Source: Psychroserpens sp. Hel_I_66 | GTDB taxonomy: Bacteria; Bacteroidota; Bacteroidia; Flavobacteriales; Flavobacteriaceae | NCBI RefSeq assembly: GCF_000799465.1 | Contig: NZ_JUGU01000001.1 | Coordinates: 2,046,001-2,110,000 of the forward strand | Length of the DNA stretch: 64,000 bases | Reading direction: 5' to 3' | Shown: positions 37,489-46,180 of the stretch, one piece after another | Position numbering within the stretch: position 1 is the first letter of the stretch | Layout of the letters: the number at the start of each line of letters is the position of its first letter | The notes under the pieces: model-generated | Database searches by the model: none | Told to the model about the DNA's origin: nothing | Seen by the model: the letters and a program-made list of their open reading frames with translations, nothing else | Made by a program: the position numbers and the translations under genes

Positions 37489-38421
37489 TTATTTAACAGC
37501 CATCAATTCTACATCAAAAACCAATGTAGCATTTGGCGGTATTACTCCACCTGCTCCAGCAGAACCATAACCTAAATCGCTTGGTATAACCAAACGAGCT
37601 TTATCACCAACATTCAATAAACAGATACCTTCATCCCATCCCGATATAACTTGACCCACACCTACTTGAAAATCTAAAGGTGCATTTCTTTTATATGAAG
37701 AATCAAATACAGTACCATCTGCTAACTGTCCTTTATAATGTACAGATACCATTTTTCCTTTCTCTGCAGCTTTACCAGTTCCTTTTTGGATGATCTGGTA
37801 ACGTAATCCGCTTTTTGTTTCCTCAAAGCCAGATGCTAGTTTATCTAATTCTGCTCTTGCAGCTTCACGCTCTGCCTCAACACGCTTTTCTCTTGCGCCT
37901 TCAAAAGTTCTAAATGCTTCTACAGCATTAAAGCTTTCTGCGTCTGCTCCAACTCTTAATATTTCTAATGTTTCGATTTCATCTCCTTGAGCGATAGCAT
38001 TAACGACATCTTGTCCCTCAATCACTTTTCCGAAGACCGTATGCATATTATCCAACCATGGCGTTTCAATATGTGTGATAAAAAACTGACTTCCATTAGT
38101 TCCTGGTCCAGCATTTGCCATAGACAACACACCTGGTGCATCATGTTTTAAATCTGGGTGAAACTCATCATCAAACTTATAACCTGGATTTCCCGTTCCT
38201 GTCCCAAGAGGGCAACCTCCTTGGATCATAAAATCTGGAATGACTCTATGAAATTTCAATCCATCATAATAAGGTGTCCCTTGAGGTTTCACATCGTTTT
38301 CTAGATTTCCTTCAGCTAAAGCAACGAAATTACCTACCGTTCCTGGTGTTTTCTCAAATTCTAAAGCGACTAAAATCTCGCCTTTTGTTGTATTAAATTT
38401 TGCGTATAAACCGTCTTGCAT
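37489..38421 (-). CDS. Dual-family peptidylprolyl isomerase (cyclophilin-FKBP fusion)
   Basis: A 310-residue cytosolic fusion. Residues 1-155 are a cyclophilin: FHRVIPDFMIQGG, the GTNGSQFFI core and WLDNMHTVFGKV. A charged helical linker (about 175-200) leads to an FKBP domain (about 205-310): VSVHYKGQLADGTVFDSSY, VISGWDEGI, and IPPNATLVFDVEL. Both domains keep typical active-site residues, so it should speed proline isomerisation during folding with two drug-distinct sites. Cyclophilin-first fusions of this type are known from flavobacteria. Its promoter is at 38445-38474. Confidence 0.92.
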   Translation of the reverse strand: MQDGLYAKFNTTKGEILVALEFEKTPGTVGNFVALAEGNLENDVKPQGTPYYDGLKFHRVIPDFMIQGGCPLGTGTGNPGYKFDDEFHPDLKHDAPGVLSMANAGPGTNGSQFFITHIETPWLDNMHTVFGKVIEGQDVVNAIAQGDEIETLEILRVGADAESFNAVEAFRTFEGAREKRVEAEREAARAELDKLASGFEETKSGLRYQIIQKGTGKAAEKGKMVSVHYKGQLADGTVFDSSYKRNAPLDFQVGVGQVISGWDEGICLLNVGDKARLVIPSDLGYGSAGAGGVIPPNATLVFDVELMAVK

Positions 38422-38444
38422 TGTATTATATTTTAATTGAGTTG

Positions 38445-38474
38445 CAAAGATATGAAACTAAGTTAGAAGCACAA
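38445..38474 (-). promoter_or_regulatory. Bacteroidetes-type promoter for the isomerase gene
   Basis: On the minus strand: TTG (38474-38472), 19-base spacer, TATCTTTG (38452-38445), 23 bases before the ATG at 38421. It matches the TTG-N19-TAnnTTTG consensus exactly. Confidence 0.8.
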
Positions 38475-38505
38475 TTTGGAATTACTAGCAATTACTTTAG
38501 CTTTG
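38475..38505 (+). promoter_or_regulatory. Bacteroidetes-type promoter for the divergent gene at 38523
   Basis: TTTG (38475-38478), 19-base spacer, TAGCTTTG (38498-38505), 17 bases before the ATG. It is back to back with the minus-strand promoter: the two -33 boxes touch at 38474/38475. Confidence 0.8.
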
Positions 38506-38522
38506 TAAAAAAGAATAGTTTT

Positions 38523-38975
38523 ATGAGTTTTATTACGAAATTAAAGGCTGCCTTCGGAAATCCCAGAGCAATGGAGAAATTGCATGTCGATGACCATACC
38601 GAAGCTATCATCAATGATATTGAGCATACGCCTTTTGCAATTGCTGAAGATAATGTCTTGTATGCTGGACTTAATGAGCTTGGTGGTTATTATTTTATGC
38701 AGACTGTTATTGTCGGCTCTTTTCATACTAAAACAAAAAAAGGCGCTCAACTAAAAATTATTGGTAATGATTTTGAACTTCTTTTAAATTCTGATATGGT
38801 TGAACTTGAGTCTGACCATTCCAACGTTTCCAATAGAAGTATCTCAAAGATAGATTTTCAAATTGAAGAGGCAGATGCTGCCAAAATTGAAAAACCTAAT
38901 CTAAAAAACTTAGTGCTCACTTGTAAGAAGCAAAAGGTAGTTTTTGATATGTATGAGAGTGATGAAGAGGAGTAA
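38523..38975 (+). CDS. Small hypothetical protein
   Basis: A 150-residue acidic soluble protein. I place the start at the ATG at 38523 because it lies just after an excellent promoter; longer upstream frames would cross that promoter. No signal peptide, membrane helix or known motif is visible. The middle (QTVIVGSFHTKTKKGAQLKIIGNDFELLLNSD, read as separate strands) suggests a beta-rich fold. Its role is unknown. Regulation is likely linked to the isomerase gene through the shared promoter region. Confidence 0.68.
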   Translation: MSFITKLKAAFGNPRAMEKLHVDDHTEAIINDIEHTPFAIAEDNVLYAGLNELGGYYFMQTVIVGSFHTKTKKGAQLKIIGNDFELLLNSDMVELESDHSNVSNRSISKIDFQIEEADAAKIEKPNLKNLVLTCKKQKVVFDMYESDEEE

Positions 38976-39032
38976 ATTTCTTTTATAAAATTTATATCTA
39001 CAATAAATATCGCATCCAAGCTATAAAAGTTG

Positions 39033-39305
39033 CTAGAAAAAAAAGAAAAATGCCATTTTTCTACTTTTAGGAGCAGAGTTTTTACAGATGATGATAGCAT
39101 ATTTAAAAATGAAGTTATTCTTTTCAAAAAAATAACTAAACAAAAAAATTAAACCAATCAACTGGATGTAAATACTTAAATAAATATTTGGATGCGTTCG
39201 TTGCTTAAAATTAACTATAAACAATGTAAAGAAAACTAATAAAACACATATTATAATGTATAAAATGTAAAAATATGAGCTATTCCATTTTTTCAATAAC
39301 TTCAT
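39033..39305 (-). CDS. Small membrane protein, probably frameshifted at a T8 run
   Basis: A 90-codon frame starting 17 bases after the recQ stop, with two strong membrane helices (about 11-31 and 43-61). It ends abruptly in KMAFFFFF and a TAG right after a run of eight T (39044-39037 on the minus strand). One more T would continue it as FLATFIAWMRYLL and stop at 38998, giving a third helix and a protein of about 103 residues. So the gene may be phase-variable, decayed or affected by a homopolymer sequencing error. No family is recognised. Confidence 0.5.
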   Translation of the reverse strand: MKLLKKWNSSYFYILYIIICVLLVFFTLFIVNFKQRTHPNIYLSIYIQLIGLIFLFSYFFEKNNFIFKYAIIICKNSAPKSRKMAFFFFF

Positions 39306-39322
39306 TAAATTTCAAAAATTAA

Positions 39323-41524
39323 TCAATTCGCCACCTCACTAATAAATTTAATGCGATAAAGTCTTAACTCTTCATCATCGTAATCGCCATCAAATTCTGC
39401 GATTGCATCATCTATTTTATCGGTTTCAGAATCCATAAAATAATCGTGGATTTCTTCTTGTTGATCTTCATCTAAAATATCATCCAGCCAGTAATTGATG
39501 TTCAGCTTGGTACCAGAATAAACAATGGCTTCCATTTCTTTTATAAAATCCTGCATATTCATTCCTTTACTGGAGGCAATATCCGTTAACGGTAATTTCC
39601 TATCTACATTTTGAATGATGTATAATTTTATGGCAGAGTTTGAGCCTGTACTTTTAACTATAAAATCATCTGGTCTTTCAATTTCATTATCCTCAACATA
39701 TTGGGAAATCAAGGCTACAAAATCTTTTCCATATTTTTTGGCTTTTCCGTCACCTACACCATGAACATTACTTAATTCTTCAATCGTGATTGGATATTTT
39801 AGAGCCATATCCTCTAAGGATGGATCTTGAAAAATCACAAATGGCGGTACTCCTAAGGATTTAGCATTTCGCTTTCTTAAATCTTTAAGCATTTTCATTA
39901 AGGTTTCATCTACTACGCCACCACTACCTTTTGCTGCTGTGATTATTCCATCATCTGTATCTTCATCAAAGACGTGATCTTCAGTCATTAAAAACGACTG
40001 TGGCGATTTAATAAATGCCTTACCTTCTTCTGGTATACGCAGAACTCCGTAGGTTTCGATATCCTTTTTAAGGTAACCAGCTACAAGAACCTGACGTATC
40101 AATGCCATCCAATAGCGTTTGTCACGGTCTTTCCCAATTCCGAAGAAAGGTAACGTGTCCGTTTTATGAGAAGATATAAGTGCGTTTGTTTTTCCAACCA
40201 ATACTTGAACCAAATCTTTGGATTTGTACTTTTCATTGGTTTTCTCTACCGTTTCTAGTAAGGTAACGACCTCATCTTTGGCTTCATGTTGTTTCTTCGG
40301 AAAGCGAACATTATCATCCATATCTCCGCCTTCTCCTGTCTCATTGTCAAATTCCTCACCAAAATAATGAAGTATAAATTTCCTTCTCGATACTGAAGTT
40401 TCTGCAAAAGCAACAACTTCTTGAAGCAATGCTTGTCCAATTTCTTGCTCTGCCACCGGTTTTCCGGACATGAATTTTTCTAATTTCTCAATATCCTTAT
40501 AAGCATAATAAGCTAAACAATGACCTTCACCTCCATCACGTCCTGCACGACCAGTTTCTTGATAATAGCTTTCTATACTTTTTGGAATATCATGATGAAT
40601 CACAAAACGCACGTCTGGTTTATCGATTCCCATCCCAAAAGCGATTGTTGCGACCACAACGTCGCAATCTTCCATCAAAAACATGTCTTGGTGCTTCACT
40701 CTGGTTTTGGGATCTAAACCTGCATGATATGGCACAGCTTTTATACCGTTTACTTGTAAAACTTGAGCTAATTCTTCAACACGCTTTCTGCTTAAACAAT
40801 AAATAATACCAGATTTACCTTCATTCTTTTTAACAAAACGAATAATATCTGAATCTACATTTTTGGTTTTAGGGCGTATTTCGTAATACAAATTAGGTCT
40901 ATTAAATGATGCCTTAAAGGTGGTGGCATCCTGTATATCTAGACTTTTTAAAATGTCTTCTTGCACTTTTGGCGTTGCAGTTGCTGTTAAACCTATAATT
41001 GGAATATTATCACCTATACGTTTTATTATATGACGTAAGTTGCGATACTCTGGTCTAAAATCGTGTCCCCATTCACTAATACAATGGGCTTCATCTACAG
41101 CCATAAATGATATGGTAACAGATCGAAGAAACTCAACGTGTTCTTCTTTTGTGAGAGACTCTGGAGCTACATATAGTAATTTTGTAACACCATTAACGAT
41201 GTCTTCCTTAACCTGTTTGACCTCTGTTTTATTTAGTGAAGAATTTAGAACATGCGCAACGCCATCTTCATTTGAAATACCACGAATGGCATCAACTTGA
41301 TTTTTCATTAAGGCAATTAGTGGCGACACTATAATTGCAGTACCTTCTTTTATTAATGCTGGTAGTTGGTAACATAAAGATTTACCGCCTCCAGTTGGCA
41401 TAATAACAAATACATCCTCACCTGCAACAACGCTTTCTATAACACTTTCTTGAAGTCCTTTAAATTTTGAAAAACCGAAGTAATGTTTAAGTTCAGAATG
41501 TATATCAATTTCTTTTGTACTCAT
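39323..41524 (-). CDS. recQ: ATP-dependent DNA helicase RecQ
   Basis: A 733-residue superfamily 2 helicase that unwinds DNA 3' to 5' in repair. Walker A is GGGKS (45-49), DEAH is at 144-147, followed by the RecQ-specific CISEWGHDFRPEYRN, then motif VI QETGRAGRD. RQC and HRDC regions follow (FFGIGKDRDKRYW, then FVIFQDPSLEDMA and NVHGVGDGKAKKYG). The zinc-binding cysteines usual between helicase and RQC domains are not visible: at 376-408 the segment reads ETSVSRRK, HYFGEEFD and DMDDNVRFPK. The C-terminal extension is acidic. Confidence 0.93.
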   Translation of the reverse strand: MSTKEIDIHSELKHYFGFSKFKGLQESVIESVVAGEDVFVIMPTGGGKSLCYQLPALIKEGTAIIVSPLIALMKNQVDAIRGISNEDGVAHVLNSSLNKTEVKQVKEDIVNGVTKLLYVAPESLTKEEHVEFLRSVTISFMAVDEAHCISEWGHDFRPEYRNLRHIIKRIGDNIPIIGLTATATPKVQEDILKSLDIQDATTFKASFNRPNLYYEIRPKTKNVDSDIIRFVKKNEGKSGIIYCLSRKRVEELAQVLQVNGIKAVPYHAGLDPKTRVKHQDMFLMEDCDVVVATIAFGMGIDKPDVRFVIHHDIPKSIESYYQETGRAGRDGGEGHCLAYYAYKDIEKLEKFMSGKPVAEQEIGQALLQEVVAFAETSVSRRKFILHYFGEEFDNETGEGGDMDDNVRFPKKQHEAKDEVVTLLETVEKTNEKYKSKDLVQVLVGKTNALISSHKTDTLPFFGIGKDRDKRYWMALIRQVLVAGYLKKDIETYGVLRIPEEGKAFIKSPQSFLMTEDHVFDEDTDDGIITAAKGSGGVVDETLMKMLKDLRKRNAKSLGVPPFVIFQDPSLEDMALKYPITIEELSNVHGVGDGKAKKYGKDFVALISQYVEDNEIERPDDFIVKSTGSNSAIKLYIIQNVDRKLPLTDIASSKGMNMQDFIKEMEAIVYSGTKLNINYWLDDILDEDQQEEIHDYFMDSETDKIDDAIAEFDGDYDDEELRLYRIKFISEVAN

Positions 41525-41610
41525 TAATCCCTATTAGTATTTTTGATACATTTGCATAAGACTAAAGATAACAATTTCTTTATACCCATCAAACTCAAAA
41601 AAAATTAATT

Positions 41611-42576
41611 TTGAAAAGCAACCAATCTATTCTTGAAACTGCTAGAAAAACAATAGATTTAGAACGTGACGCCATAGCTAATTTAAGTCATTTATTAACC
41701 GATGATTTTGCTAATGCGGTAACATTAATTTATAATTCTAAAGGTCGAGTAATTATTACAGGTATTGGCAAAAGTGCCATTATAGCTAATAAGATCGTAG
41801 CTACATTAAATTCTACCGGTACACCATCTGTATTTATGCATGCTGCAGATGCCATTCATGGAGATTTAGGATTAATCTTAGAGGATGATATTGTGATTTG
41901 TATTTCTAAAAGCGGAAATACGCCAGAAATAAAAGTTTTAGTCCCTTTCATTAAAAATGCAAAAAACAAGTTGATTGCTATTACGGGAAATACTAATTCG
42001 TTTTTAGGTCAACAAGCAGATTATATTTTAAATGCTCATGTTGAACAAGAAGCTTGTCCAAATAATTTGGCTCCAACCACGAGTACAACTGCACAATTAG
42101 TAATTGGTGATGCACTAGCTGTTTGTCTATTGGAAATTCGCGAATTTTCAAGTAAGGACTTTGCAAAATACCATCCAGGTGGTGCTTTAGGTAAACGATT
42201 GTATATGCGCGTGAGTGATTTATCTACTCTAAACCTTAAGCCTCAAGTACAACTTCATACAAGTGTAAAAGATGTGATCGTAGAAATTTCAGAAAAAATG
42301 CTTGGTGTAACAGCGGTCGTAGATAACAATAAGATCACTGGCATCATAACAGATGGTGATTTAAGGAGAATGCTCACAAAAAGTGATGAATTTCTTCATT
42401 TAACTGCCAAAGAGATTATGAGCGATAATCCAAAACGAATTGAAGAGGATGCAATGGCTATTGATGCTATGGAACTGATGGAGTCTCATGGGATTTCTCA
42501 ACTATTGGTTGAAAAAGAGGGCAAATACGCAGGTGTCATCCATATTCATGATTTAATTAAAGAAGGTATTATATAA
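41611..42576 (+). CDS. kdsD: KpsF/GutQ-type arabinose-5-phosphate isomerase
   Basis: A 321-residue protein that converts ribulose 5-phosphate to arabinose 5-phosphate for Kdo synthesis. A SIS domain (about 30-190) has GIGKSAIIANK, HAADAIHGDLG and CISKSGNTPEI. Two CBS domains (about 205-321) follow, with GVTAVVDNNKITGIITDGDLRR split across the first. The start is TTG, as no suitable ATG is present. It overlaps tatC by one base (TAATG) and is divergent from recQ, with an 86-base gap that holds a TACATTTG -7-like element at 41547-41554 but no good -33 element. Confidence 0.9.
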   Translation: MKSNQSILETARKTIDLERDAIANLSHLLTDDFANAVTLIYNSKGRVIITGIGKSAIIANKIVATLNSTGTPSVFMHAADAIHGDLGLILEDDIVICISKSGNTPEIKVLVPFIKNAKNKLIAITGNTNSFLGQQADYILNAHVEQEACPNNLAPTTSTTAQLVIGDALAVCLLEIREFSSKDFAKYHPGGALGKRLYMRVSDLSTLNLKPQVQLHTSVKDVIVEISEKMLGVTAVVDNNKITGIITDGDLRRMLTKSDEFLHLTAKEIMSDNPKRIEEDAMAIDAMELMESHGISQLLVEKEGKYAGVIHIHDLIKEGII

Positions 42577-43406
42577 TGGCGAAAAACAAAACTGATGAAA
42601 TGTCTTTTTTAGACCATCTTGAAGACTTAAGATGGCATTTAATTAGAATCACTTTATCGATCCTGATCTGTGCAACTGTAGCATTTATATTTAGTAGAGC
42701 TATATTTAAATATGTAATTTTTGCACCCAAACAAATGGATTTCCCAACCTATAAATGGTTGTGTAAAGTTTCAGAATTTATAGGGATTAATGATACCACG
42801 TTTTGTGCTGCGGAATTTCCTTTTAAAATTACAAGTTTAGAAATGTCCTCTCAATTTTCAGCAGATATTTGGACTTCTATTTATGCTGGATTTATAATAG
42901 CATTTCCATATATTATTTACCAGGTTTGGAGTTTTATAAGTCCAGGGTTACATTCTAATGAGCGTAAGCATTCGAGAGGTTTTATAATCGTAACATCACT
43001 ACTTTTCTTTATTGGTGTTCTTTTTGGGTATTATATCGTGACACCTTTATCTATAAACTTCTTAGCCAATTACAGTATTAGTCCAGATATTGATAATCAA
43101 TTTCAAATTAGCTCTTACATTGCTTTGATTAGATCGTCTTCTTTGGCATCTGGTTTTGTTTTTGAGCTTCCTATAATTATCTATTTTTTAACTAAAATAG
43201 GCTTGGTGACACCTCAATTAATGAAAAAATATAGAAAGTTTGCCTTAGTAATTGTTCTTATTCTTTCTGCTATAATTACACCTCCAGACTTAGCTAGTCA
43301 GGTCATTGTTGCAATTCCAATCTTAATTTTATACCAAATAAGTATTTTTATTTCAAAAATTGTTGTTAGAAACCAAAACAAAAAACAAGAAAAAGTAAAT
43401 GTCTGA
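42576..43406 (+). CDS. tatC: Sec-independent protein translocase TatC
   Basis: A 276-residue inner-membrane protein with six predicted helices. The N-terminal MSFLDHLEDLRWHL motif and the WSFISPGLHSNERKHS loop are the signal-peptide-binding hallmarks of TatC, and the third and fourth helices are followed by the typical FELPIIIYFLTKIGLV. It exports folded proteins with twin-arginine signals. It overlaps the next gene by eight bases. Confidence 0.95.
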   Translation: MAKNKTDEMSFLDHLEDLRWHLIRITLSILICATVAFIFSRAIFKYVIFAPKQMDFPTYKWLCKVSEFIGINDTTFCAAEFPFKITSLEMSSQFSADIWTSIYAGFIIAFPYIIYQVWSFISPGLHSNERKHSRGFIIVTSLLFFIGVLFGYYIVTPLSINFLANYSISPDIDNQFQISSYIALIRSSSLASGFVFELPIIIYFLTKIGLVTPQLMKKYRKFALVIVLILSAIITPPDLASQVIVAIPILILYQISIFISKIVVRNQNKKQEKVNV

Positions 43407-43758
43407 TATCGTTACTGAATTTAATGACTATCGTTCTAAAATGAACGATACCATCCTTGAGGATAATAATAAAATCATCAAGCGTATTTTTAATCTTGAC
43501 ACCAATGCTTTTGCTGAAGGTGGAGCTCTAGATAAAAAAACAAAAGAGCTTTTAGGATTAGTGGCCTCTACTGTTTTAAGATGTGATGACTGTGTGAAAT
43601 ACCACTTAGAATCAAGCCATAAAATAGGTTTAAAAAAAGAGGAAGTTGTCGAAGCATTGGGCATTGCGACTTTGGTTGGAGGTACAATTGTAATTCCGCA
43701 CTTGAGAAGAGCTTATGAGTATTGGGATGCATTGGAGAAACATTCCGAAGAAAAATAA
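43399..43758 (+). CDS. Carboxymuconolactone decarboxylase / AhpD-like protein
   Basis: A 119-residue all-helical protein with DKKTKELLGLVASTVLR and the redox pair C-D-D-C in LRCDDCVKYH, as in AhpD-like peroxidase partners. The catalytic histidine follows three residues after the second cysteine. It likely has a thiol-redox role. It is coupled to tatC by overlap, an arrangement I have seen as common in this group. Confidence 0.85.
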   Translation: MSDIVTEFNDYRSKMNDTILEDNNKIIKRIFNLDTNAFAEGGALDKKTKELLGLVASTVLRCDDCVKYHLESSHKIGLKKEEVVEALGIATLVGGTIVIPHLRRAYEYWDALEKHSEEK

Positions 43759-43853
43759 ATTCAATACCGAAGTGTTTTAACTTCCGTTAAACTTATAATA
43801 AACTAAAAAGTAAGTCCTTTTGAAATTGCTATTTTAGCGATTATTACATAATT

Positions 43854-44615
43854 ATGAAAAAGCTTAGAGCCGAGAATTTAATGAAGTCCTACAACGGACG
43901 AAAAGTTGTAAAAGACGTATCGCTGGAGGTTAATCAAGGTGAGATCGTTGGATTATTGGGACCAAATGGTGCTGGTAAAACCACTTCTTTTTACATGATC
44001 GTTGGGCTTATTAAACCAAATGGCGGAAGCATTTTTTTAGAGGGAGATAATATTACCAATTACCCAATGTACAAGCGTGCTCAAATTGGGATTGGGTATT
44101 TGGCGCAAGAAGCTTCAGTATTTAGAAAGTTGAGTATTGAGGATAACATTTTGAGTGTGCTCCAAATGACGAAATTGAGCAAGAAAGAGCAACAGGCTAA
44201 AATGGAATCATTAATTGATGAGTTTAGTTTAGGACATATTCGCAAAAATCGAGGTGATCTGCTTTCTGGTGGTGAGCGTCGTCGTACCGAAATTGCTCGT
44301 GCATTAGCTACAGATCCCGATTTTATTTTATTGGATGAGCCTTTTGCTGGAGTTGATCCCGTTGCTGTTGAGGATATTCAGCGTATCATCGCACAATTAA
44401 CCAAAAAGAATATTGGGATTTTGATTACAGATCACAATGTGCAGGAAACCTTGGCAATTACAGATAGAACCTATTTAATGTTTGAAGGTAGCATTTTAAA
44501 AGCTGGAGAACCTGAAGAATTGGCAAGTGACGAAATGGTACGTAAAGTGTATTTAGGCCAAAACTTTGAACTTCGTAAAAAGAAGTTGAATTTTGAAACG
44601 ATTCAAGAGAAATAA
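43854..44615 (+). CDS. lptB: LPS export ABC transporter ATPase LptB
   Basis: A 253-residue ABC ATPase: Walker A GPNGAGKT (36-43), signature [16 protein letters not shown], Walker [14 protein letters not shown] and the H-loop [10 protein letters not shown]. The SGGERRR signature and [11 protein letters not shown] sequence are specific to LptB, which powers lipopolysaccharide extraction from the inner membrane. It lies near kdsD, another LPS gene. Confidence 0.94.
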   Translation: MKKLRAENLMKSYNGRKVVKDVSLEVNQGEIVGLLGPNGAGKTTSFYMIVGLIKPNGGSIFLEGDNITNYPMYKRAQIGIGYLAQEASVFRKLSIEDNILSVLQMTKLSKKEQQAKMESLIDEFSLGHIRKNRGDLLSGGERRRTEIARALATDPDFILLDEPFAGVDPVAVEDIQRIIAQLTKKNIGILITDHNVQETLAITDRTYLMFEGSILKAGEPEELASDEMVRKVYLGQNFELRKKKLNFETIQEK

Positions 44616-44633
44616 TCATTATTTTCTCATTTA

Positions 44634-45230
44634 CTATCCTCTTCTACGCTCTAATAATACCATCATCATAAAACTTAAAACGATACGTTCGTCATCATCG
44701 TTATCAATGGGCTTGAGTTTTGAGAGTTTAAATTTTCTTCCGAAGAAGGAAGGCTCTTTTTTAAGTTGACAGATATCCTCTCCTTTTAAATCGGTCACTT
44801 TATAGGTTGGATTGAATAAATAACCAGAAAACCCTCCAACAATTGGGATTTGTCCCAGCATAGAATCCATCACTTTTACCCAAGCATTTTCTTCTCTAAT
44901 ATGATACTGTAGTTTTTGATTTTGATCAATAATTTCATAATGCGCTTTCCAAATGGAAGCCCAACCTTTCCTGGCAATCTTACCTATTTCTATGCCTTGA
45001 GCGTCTTTAAAGCTGTAAGCTGCAGAGAAATCTATCCATTTATCTGCCCGGATATTATATATTAAATTGCTCTTATTTTCGTGGTCGTAAATATTTATAT
45101 CTTCTTTGAGTTTAAACATTTTTTGTCTCACATAAGCAACAGTTTTGCCTGTGGCATCCTTTGCAGAAAAATCATTGGATAATGTCGTGACGTTAAATGT
45201 GAAATTTATTGGGAATTTGAGGTCTTTCAT
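44634..45230 (-). CDS. LURP-one-related / scramblase-like protein
   Basis: A 198-residue soluble protein rich in beta strands: KDATGKTVAYVRQKMFKLKEDINIYD (in parts) and the KVTDLKGEDICQLKKEPSFFGRKFKL segment near the end, read as strands, fit the LURP-one/tubby-like barrel. The stretch DERIVLSFMMMVLLERRRG at the C-terminus is characteristic of bacterial members. Its role is unknown. It may be expressed with the DUF808 gene 29 bases upstream. Confidence 0.65.
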   Translation of the reverse strand: MKDLKFPINFTFNVTTLSNDFSAKDATGKTVAYVRQKMFKLKEDINIYDHENKSNLIYNIRADKWIDFSAAYSFKDAQGIEIGKIARKGWASIWKAHYEIIDQNQKLQYHIREENAWVKVMDSMLGQIPIVGGFSGYLFNPTYKVTDLKGEDICQLKKEPSFFGRKFKLSKLKPIDNDDDERIVLSFMMMVLLERRRG

Positions 45231-45259
45231 AGATGATTACTATAGATGGATTTATGTTT

Positions 45260-46159
45260 TTAATGCTGCTCAGTTTTATGTTTCGTCTTGAATAAACGAC
45301 CATACAACCACTTTAATAATTTAACAACGATTACTGCTATTGCTCCTACTATCAATCCTAAAATAAAATCCCTTAGCATTGATGGGATTTGTTCTAAAAA
45401 GTGATGTAAGAATTCAAGGTTATGGGCAAATATCCCTCCAGAAACCAATAGAAGCGCGATGGTCCCAATTACCGATAAACTTTTGATGATTTTTGGTAAA
45501 GCCTGTACCAAAAAATTACCAATATAATAGGTCACATTTTTTTTGCCATCACTTAATTTAACCAATCGCAATCCCAAATCATCCATTCTCACGATAAGGG
45601 CTACAATTCCGTAAACCCCAACAGTTGCTATAATTGCGACAATGGATACAACAAGAATTTGAAATAGTAATTCTTGTCCTACAACAGTTCCCAAAGCAAT
45701 AATTACAATTTCTACGGAAAGTATAAAATCGGTTAAAATCGCAGATTTAATCTTAGATTTCTCTAATTCCAGTAATTCTTCCTTTGTGAGATTCTCTTTG
45801 AGGTCAATTGTTGTATGTTTTTCATGAGGCACGAAATATTCGTATATTTTTTCTACACCTTCGTAAGCCAAATAAACACCTCCAATAATTAAAATAACGG
45901 TTACAGCCCAAGGTAAAAACGCACTTAATAAAAATGCTACAGGTAAAATAATCAACTTGTTGAGCATTGAGCCCTTTGTAATGGCCCAAAGTACAGGGAT
46001 TTCCCTAGATGCTACAAACCCTGAAGCTTTCTCAGCATTTACCGCCAAGTCATCACCTAAAATCCCTGCTGTTTTTTTAGTTGTAATCTTACTCATTGCA
46101 GCAACATCATCCATGAGTGCTCCAATATCATCTAACAATGCAAAAAATCCTGATGCCAT
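45260..46159 (-). CDS. DUF808 family inner-membrane protein
   Basis: A 299-residue protein. The N-terminus ASGFFALLDDIGALMDDVA and the LGDDLAVNAEKASGF segment are the DUF808 (YedI) signature. About six membrane helices follow. The function of the family is not established. It lies 21 bases after pssA. Confidence 0.9.
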   Translation of the reverse strand: MASGFFALLDDIGALMDDVAAMSKITTKKTAGILGDDLAVNAEKASGFVASREIPVLWAITKGSMLNKLIILPVAFLLSAFLPWAVTVILIIGGVYLAYEGVEKIYEYFVPHEKHTTIDLKENLTKEELLELEKSKIKSAILTDFILSVEIVIIALGTVVGQELLFQILVVSIVAIIATVGVYGIVALIVRMDDLGLRLVKLSDGKKNVTYYIGNFLVQALPKIIKSLSVIGTIALLLVSGGIFAHNLEFLHHFLEQIPSMLRDFILGLIVGAIAVIVVKLLKWLYGRLFKTKHKTEQH

Positions 46160-46180
46160 TACTATGTATATAAAGTATTT

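Noticed and set aside
38858..39127. 89-codon minus-strand frame across the end of the small gene at 38523
   Set aside because: It overlaps a gene with a strong promoter in antisense, and the better explanation of 38998-39127 is the shifted end of the small membrane protein.
43758..43800. Imperfect AAGTGTTTTAAC/GTTAAACTT hairpin after the AhpD-like gene as a terminator
   Set aside because: The stem has mismatches and no T tract follows.
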